Shown: one piece after another, positions 31,753-35,604 of the stretch
Numbering within the stretch: the first letter of the stretch is position 1
Layout of the letters: the number at the start of each line of letters is the position of its first letter
Origin: Steroidobacteraceae bacterium
GTDB taxonomy: Bacteria; Chloroflexota; Limnocylindria; QHBO01
Reading direction: 5' to 3'
Assembly: GCA_025935615.1 (NCBI GenBank)
Contig: JAICUY010000011.1
Span: 1 to 35,604 of the forward strand
Length of the DNA stretch: 35,604 nt
Translations under genes and position numbers: made by a program
Notes under the pieces: generated by a model
Database searches by the model: none
What the model saw: only the letters and a program-made list of their open reading frames with translations
What the model was told of the DNA's origin: nothing

Positions 31753-34265
31753 GCCTCCGCGGCGGTGGATGGCGCGAGCTCCGCAGCGAGCCGAGCCCGC
31801 AACGTCTCGTCCTCCCCCGCCTTCGCCAGCGTCTCGAGCTCTCGCGCTCGGTCGCAGATCACCCCGCGCCCGGGCGCGGGTCGCGAGGAGCGCGCAATCA
31901 GCAGGAATGGCTCGCCGGTCTCGACCGCCTCCTCATCGGGGCCGAACAGCGTCTCCTCCAGCTTCTCGCCGGGCCGCAGGCCGGTGAAGACGACCTGGAT
32001 GTCCTTCTCGCCGCTCGGCGACGACAGGCGGATGAGGTCGCGGGCGAGGTCGATGATCCGGATCGGCTGGCCCATGTTCAGCACATGCACGTCGCCGGTT
32101 CGGCCGACGGCGCCGGCATGCAGGATCAGGCGCACCGCCTCGGGGATCGTCATGAAGTAGCGGGTCATCTCCGGATCGGTGATGGTGACCGGGCCACCGT
32201 CGGCGATCTGCTGCCGGAACAGCTCGAGGACCGATCCCTGCGAGCCCATCACGTTCCCGAAACGGACGATCACGAACCGCCCATCCACGCCGGCGCCGAT
32301 CTCGCGCACCAGCTCCTCACCCAGCCGCTTCGTGGCGCCCATGACCGATGCGGGGTCGACCGCCTTATCGGTGCTGATGAAGATGAAGGCCTGGCAGCCA
32401 TGGGCCGATGCGGCCTGCGCCACGACGCGCGTGCCGCGGACGTTGGTCCAGACCGCGGAGGCGACGTTCGACTCCGACAACGGCACGTGTTTCTGGGCCG
32501 CCGCGTGGAAGACGACCGCTGGTGATTCGCGGTCGAAGACGCGCTCGACGGCCGCCTCGTCGGTGACGTCGCCGATCACCGGCTGTACCTCGGCCGCCGG
32601 GAAGCGGCGGCGCAGCTCCTCGTCGATGTAGAACAGCGGCGTCTCGGCGCGCTCGAAGAGCACGACCCGCCTGGCTCCCAGCGCGGCGACCTGGCGGCAC
32701 AGCTCGGAGCCGATGCTCCCGCCGGCCCCGGTGATCAGCACGGTGCGGTCGGCGACCAGCTGGCGCATCGGCTCAGGAGGGATGGCGACCGATTCGCGCC
32801 GGAGCAGGTCCTCGACGCGGACGGCCCGGATGCGGTTGACGTTGACCGTGTCATCGAGCAGCTCGTTGACGGCGGGAAGGGTGCGGATCGGAACGCCCGC
32901 CGTCTCGGACAGCGCGACGATGGCGCGCAGGCGATCGCCGCCGACGCGGGGGAGGGCGACGATGACCTCGGCCACGTCGCGTTCGGCGACGACCCGCGGC
33001 AGCTCGGCGCCGGTGCCGACAACGTCGATGCCGTAGACGCGATGGCCGACCTTGTTGACGTCGTCGTCGATGAACGCCACCGGCTCAAGTCGCAGCGCCC
33101 GGTTACGGCGCATCTCGCGGGCCAGCATTGCGCCCGCCTCGCCGGCGCCGTAGATGAGGACCGGCCGGGGCGGACCGGCCAACGGGGTCATCGCGCCCTC
33201 GTCGAGTCCTTCCTGGCGGACGCGGGCGGCGAAGCGGATGCCGCCCAGCACCAGGATCGACACGATCAGCTCGATGACGATCGCGCTGCGCGGGAAGCCG
33301 GCGGTCCCGGGCACGGCCCACGGCTGGCCGACCACGAAGATGGCCAGCGCCATGACGACCGAGCCCGCGACCAGCGAGGAAACGACCAGGGCCACGTCGG
33401 AGACGGTCGGGTAGCGCCAGACGCGCAGGTAGGCGCCGGACAGGAGGAAGCCCGCCGGCCGAATCACGGCCGCGAGCGGCACGAAGATCCAGTAGGCGGC
33501 CACGGCGGCGAGGATGTTGTTGCGATCGATGCGCAGGCCCACCGCCAGGACCGCTGCAACCGCGGCCAGCGCCGCATCCAGCAGGATCGGTCCCAGACGG
33601 GCACTTGCGAACCGCTCGCCGAGCGTGTAACGGCGGCGCGGCCGGTTGGAGCGGCGCTCGGTCCCGGAGAAGATGCCGGCGACCGTCTTCCACAGGATCG
33701 CCAGGTCGCGGCGCAGCGTGTAGCGACGGACGTAATCAAGGTCCATGGCCAGCTTGGCGTGGATCAGGTCGCGCTCGTAGACCTCGTCCGGGTCCCCCTC
33801 GAGCTGCTCCTCCTCGTCGATGTAGGCGACCTGTGTCGGCCCGGTGATGCCCGGTCGGACGTCGAGCACCTGGCGCTCTTCATCGGTCCAGTGCTCGACG
33901 TAGCGCGGAGCTTCCGGACGCGGGCCGACCAGGGACATCTGACCGGCCAGCACGTTGACCAGCTGCGGCAGCTCGTCGAGCTTCGTGCGGCGCAGGACCG
34001 CGCCAACGCGCGTGACCCGCCAGTCGAAGCTCCCGGTCACGGCCGGACCGACCTTGTCGGCACCGCGCGCCATGGACCGGAACTTCCACATCGTGAACTC
34101 GTGGCCGCGGCGGCCCACGCGCCGTGCGCCGTAGATGACCGGGCCGGACGAGTCGAGCGCCACGGCGACGGCGACCAGCGCCATGACGGGCAGCAGGACG
34201 ACGAAGGCGATGGCGCCGAGCAGCAGGTCGAGGCCGCGCTTGATGGCGGCCTGCCACGGTTTCAC
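31749..34265 (-). CDS. Fused phosphoglycosyl transferase and NDP-sugar 4,6-dehydratase (WcaJ/PglC-like + PglF/CapD-like)
   Basis: An 838-residue fusion of two membrane-linked polysaccharide enzymes. Residues 1-~200 are a bacterial sugar transferase: KRGLDLLLGAIAFVVLLPVM, then FTMWKFRSMARGAD, the catalytic D97-E98 in TKLDELPQLVNVLAGQMSLV, and GPRPEAPRYVEHW. Residues ~225-350 add about four membrane helices. Residues ~368-480 are a nucleotide-binding CoA_binding_3-like region (VLIYGAGEAGAMLAREMRRN). Residues ~507-800 are a short-chain dehydratase: TVLITGAGGSIGSELCRQVA, AAAQKHVPLSE, IFISTDKAVDPASVMGATKR (M642, K646) and GLRPGEKLEETLF. It would both make a dehydrated NDP-sugar and load a phosphosugar onto a polyprenyl carrier. 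GTG start with TAGCCT 7 nt upstream. Confidence 0.9.
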   Translation of the reverse strand: MKPWQAAIKRGLDLLLGAIAFVVLLPVMALVAVAVALDSSGPVIYGARRVGRRGHEFTMWKFRSMARGADKVGPAVTGSFDWRVTRVGAVLRRTKLDELPQLVNVLAGQMSLVGPRPEAPRYVEHWTDEERQVLDVRPGITGPTQVAYIDEEEQLEGDPDEVYERDLIHAKLAMDLDYVRRYTLRRDLAILWKTVAGIFSGTERRSNRPRRRYTLGERFASARLGPILLDAALAAVAAVLAVGLRIDRNNILAAVAAYWIFVPLAAVIRPAGFLLSGAYLRVWRYPTVSDVALVVSSLVAGSVVMALAIFVVGQPWAVPGTAGFPRSAIVIELIVSILVLGGIRFAARVRQEGLDEGAMTPLAGPPRPVLIYGAGEAGAMLAREMRRNRALRLEPVAFIDDDVNKVGHRVYGIDVVGTGAELPRVVAERDVAEVIVALPRVGGDRLRAIVALSETAGVPIRTLPAVNELLDDTVNVNRIRAVRVEDLLRRESVAIPPEPMRQLVADRTVLITGAGGSIGSELCRQVAALGARRVVLFERAETPLFYIDEELRRRFPAAEVQPVIGDVTDEAAVERVFDRESPAVVFHAAAQKHVPLSESNVASAVWTNVRGTRVVAQAASAHGCQAFIFISTDKAVDPASVMGATKRLGEELVREIGAGVDGRFVIVRFGNVMGSQGSVLELFRQQIADGGPVTITDPEMTRYFMTIPEAVRLILHAGAVGRTGDVHVLNMGQPIRIIDLARDLIRLSSPSGEKDIQVVFTGLRPGEKLEETLFGPDEEAVETGEPFLLIARSSRPAPGRGVICDRARELETLAKAGEDETLRARLAAELAPSTAAEA

Positions 34266-34272
34266 GCGCTGC

Positions 34273-34307
34273 AGGCTAGATCATCGGTGCCGATGGTCAA
34301 CAGTACT
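34273..34307 (-). promoter_or_regulatory. Leaderless promoter AGTACTGTTGACC-N16-TAGCCT of the PGT-dehydratase gene
   Basis: On the minus strand AGTACTG precedes the -35 TTGACC (34295-34300). A 16-nt spacer and the -10 TAGCCT (34273-34278) follow, then 7 nt to the GTG at 34265, with no ribosome site. It shares 13 identical bases with the element at 25398-25410. Confidence 0.5.
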
Positions 34308-34347
34308 ACCGGTCGAGCAGCTGCCGGCGTCCCTTCCAGGACGTGAA

Positions 34348-34370
34348 CGTGGAGCGCTAACAGCTCCGCG
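34348..34370 (-). terminator. Weak hairpin after the DUF4352 lipoprotein gene
   Basis: GGAGC (34351-34355) pairs with GCTCC (34363-34367) over a 7-nt loop, extended by flanking CGT/GCG pairs, 6 nt past the stop. No T-tract is present, so termination is only possible. Confidence 0.35.
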
Positions 34371-34375
34371 TCAAA

Positions 34376-34927
34376 TTAGGGGACCGCGATCTTGACCCTC
34401 GCCGGATGCCCGATGTCGAAGAAGTCCGGCTGATACTCAAGAGTCAGCTTCTTGGTTTTCTTCGGGACCTCGAAGTTCACCCAACCGGTCACCTTGTCAC
34501 CCGGATCGAGGTTATTGCCGGACTGCAGTTGTGGCTCCTCCCCAAAGGCTGAGAAGTTGTATTCGAATCCCTTGGGATCCTTGACCGTAAAGAAGAACGG
34601 GTTGTAGGACGCTCCGTCCTTGCTGATGCCTTCAATCTGAACCTTCACGGCGACAATCTTGTTGCCCGGATCGGCCTTGATGAACCCGTTTCCGTTCCAG
34701 AGCTTCACCTTCTGGACCGTGATGTACTGGTCCTCTCCGATCTTGATCTTGTCGTTGACCTTGAACGCTCCTGAATCACCTTGGGGAGCCCTACGGCCAG
34801 CAGCTGTCGCCGTCGCGCTCGACTGGCCTCCCTCGTTCTGCACGAGACTGGTCCCGCCGGAACATGCCGCCAAGAGAATGGCGAGCAGCAATGCGCACGC
34901 AGGCAATAGCCGGCGAAAACGTGACAC
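34376..34927 (-). CDS. Secreted lipoprotein with DUF4352 domain
   Basis: A 183-residue predicted lipoprotein. The signal peptide MSRFRRLLPACALLLAILLA ends in the lipobox LLAAC with Cys22 as the lipidated residue. A Ser/Thr/Ala linker (SSATATAAGRR) leads to a beta-rich domain (residues ~55-183) of the DUF4352 type: EDQYITVQKVKLWNGNGFIK, KIVAVKVQIEGISKDGASYN, VTGWVNFEVPKKTKKLTLEY. The function of the domain is unknown; it is common in surface lipoproteins. The GTG at 34927 has AGGAGG 5-6 nt upstream. The gene is visibly less GC-rich and more Lys/Asn-rich than its neighbours, which may indicate recent acquisition. It lies between two polysaccharide genes. Confidence 0.8.
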   Translation of the reverse strand: MSRFRRLLPACALLLAILLAACSGGTSLVQNEGGQSSATATAAGRRAPQGDSGAFKVNDKIKIGEDQYITVQKVKLWNGNGFIKADPGNKIVAVKVQIEGISKDGASYNPFFFTVKDPKGFEYNFSAFGEEPQLQSGNNLDPGDKVTGWVNFEVPKKTKKLTLEYQPDFFDIGHPARVKIAVP

Positions 34928-35026
34928 GGGTCCCTCCTATCGTTGGCTGCCGGGCAGTGGCAGTGGGCGGGCGCGCTCAGATGTATGGGCCGGGCCAGAG
35001 CGCGTCCCGACGGTTGTAGCACGAAT

Positions 35027-35604
35027 TCAGGCGGCCGACGAGACAATTTCCAAGAGCGATGTGGCTACACGGTCGACCTGTTCGTCGCTCATTCCCGGCC
35101 AGATCGGCAGCGAGATGGAGCGTTCATAGAGCCGCTCGGCGTTGGGAAAGTCGCCGGGCTTGTAGCCGAATTCGCGCTGATACCAGGGATGCAGATGCAA
35201 CGGGATGAAATGGACCGATGCGCCGATTCCCGCCTCGGCCAGCCGCTCCATCACCTGCGCACGGTCGATCGCCAGCTCCTCGAGTCGCAGACGCACGACG
35301 TAGAGGTGCCATGCATGCTGATCGCCTGCGCGTCGCGGCGGAACTTCGATGAGATTGGACCCAGCGAAGGAGGCGTCGTAGCGGGCCGCGATGGCGGTTC
35401 GCGCATCGGCCAGTTCGTCCAGGCGGTCGAGCTGGACCAGCCCGATAGCTGCCGCCAGGTCGGTCAGGTTGTACTTGAAGCCCGGCTCGATGACCTCGTA
35501 GAACCAGCGGCCGCCGGCCCCGTATCGGTTCCAGGCGTCCGAGCTGATGCCGTGCAGGCGCATGGTGCGGGCGCGGTCGGCGATGGCGTCATCATCGGTG
35601 ACGA
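35027..35604 (-). CDS. DegT/DnrJ/EryC1/StrS aminotransferase, C-terminal part (cut by window end)
   Basis: PLP-dependent sugar aminotransferase that aminates keto-sugar nucleotides such as the 4,6-dehydratase product made by the upstream-class enzyme at 31749. The frame is open to the window edge (VTDDDAIADRARTMRLHGIS), so the track ATG at 35563 is internal; the start and the PLP lysine lie outside. Family features visible are FYEVIEPGFKYNLTDLAAAI, GLVQLDRLDELADARTAIAA, DQHAWHLYVVRL, IGASVHFIPLHLHPWYQREF and ERLYERSISLPIWPGMSDEQ. Dehydratase, PGT and aminotransferase together suggest a diacetamido-dideoxy or related amino sugar at the reducing end of the polymer; this is inferred. Confidence 0.92.
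   Translation of the reverse strand, partial: VTDDDAIADRARTMRLHGISSDAWNRYGAGGRWFYEVIEPGFKYNLTDLAAAIGLVQLDRLDELADARTAIAARYDASFAGSNLIEVPPRRAGDQHAWHLYVVRLRLEELAIDRAQVMERLAEAGIGASVHFIPLHLHPWYQREFGYKPGDFPNAERLYERSISLPIWPGMSDEQVDRVATSLLEIVSSAA

Overview
The window is GC-rich, densely coding bacterial chromosome. The best guess is Chloroflexota, with an actinobacterial relative as the alternative. This is inferred from a Tad/Flp pilus locus with no outer-membrane secretin in view, a MurA with Asp in place of the catalytic Cys, an atpD-atpC-(hypothetical)-murA order, and several apparently leaderless genes (a TANNNT -10 box 6-9 nt before the start codon). No rRNA, tRNA, CRISPR array, insertion sequence or prophage was seen.

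Layout. 1-9.5 kb (mostly + strand): the 3' end of atpD, atpC, a small Cys-rich hypothetical protein, murA, a YdeI-like protein, a Nei-type DNA glycosylase (- strand), an XRE/PD-(D/E)XK fusion, mreB, a PHP-domain protein, a flippase-like membrane protein and an XRE regulator. The gaps here hold three copies of a 133-144 bp inverted-repeat (MITE-like) element. 9.4-12.4 kb (- strand): endonuclease IV, hpf, comF and a DUF192 protein. 12.4-25.4 kb (- strand): a Tad pilus locus: DegS-like kinase and NarL-type regulator, flp, cpaB, cpaE/tadZ, cpaF/tadA, tadB, tadC, an OmpR-type regulator with its kinase, tadE and tadG. 25.6-35.6 kb: surface polysaccharide genes: two GT-C-like or multi-pass membrane proteins, a GT87-like protein, a Wzy/WaaL-like ligase with TPRs, a fused phosphoglycosyl transferase/sugar dehydratase, a DUF4352 lipoprotein and a DegT aminotransferase cut by the window end.

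How the genes work together. Most are cell-envelope functions: peptidoglycan precursor (MurA), cell shape (MreB), adhesion pilus (Tad) and polysaccharide (PGT fusion, ligase, GT-C proteins). A DNA-repair and competence thread (Nei, Nfo, ComF, XRE-nuclease) runs alongside.

The strongest unexplained signal is the 9-mer GCATCGGTC. It occurs 21 times on both strands, in all three codon registers, against roughly 0.5 expected. That density and strand balance resemble DNA-uptake sequences or HIP1-type iterated words. A second signal is an 11-bp-phased GGTAA direct repeat placed 24-25 nt before the ATG of both comF and the XRE-nuclease gene. A third is the word AGTACTGTTGACC (or a close variant) in the promoters of cpaB, the DegS-like kinase and the polysaccharide fusion gene.
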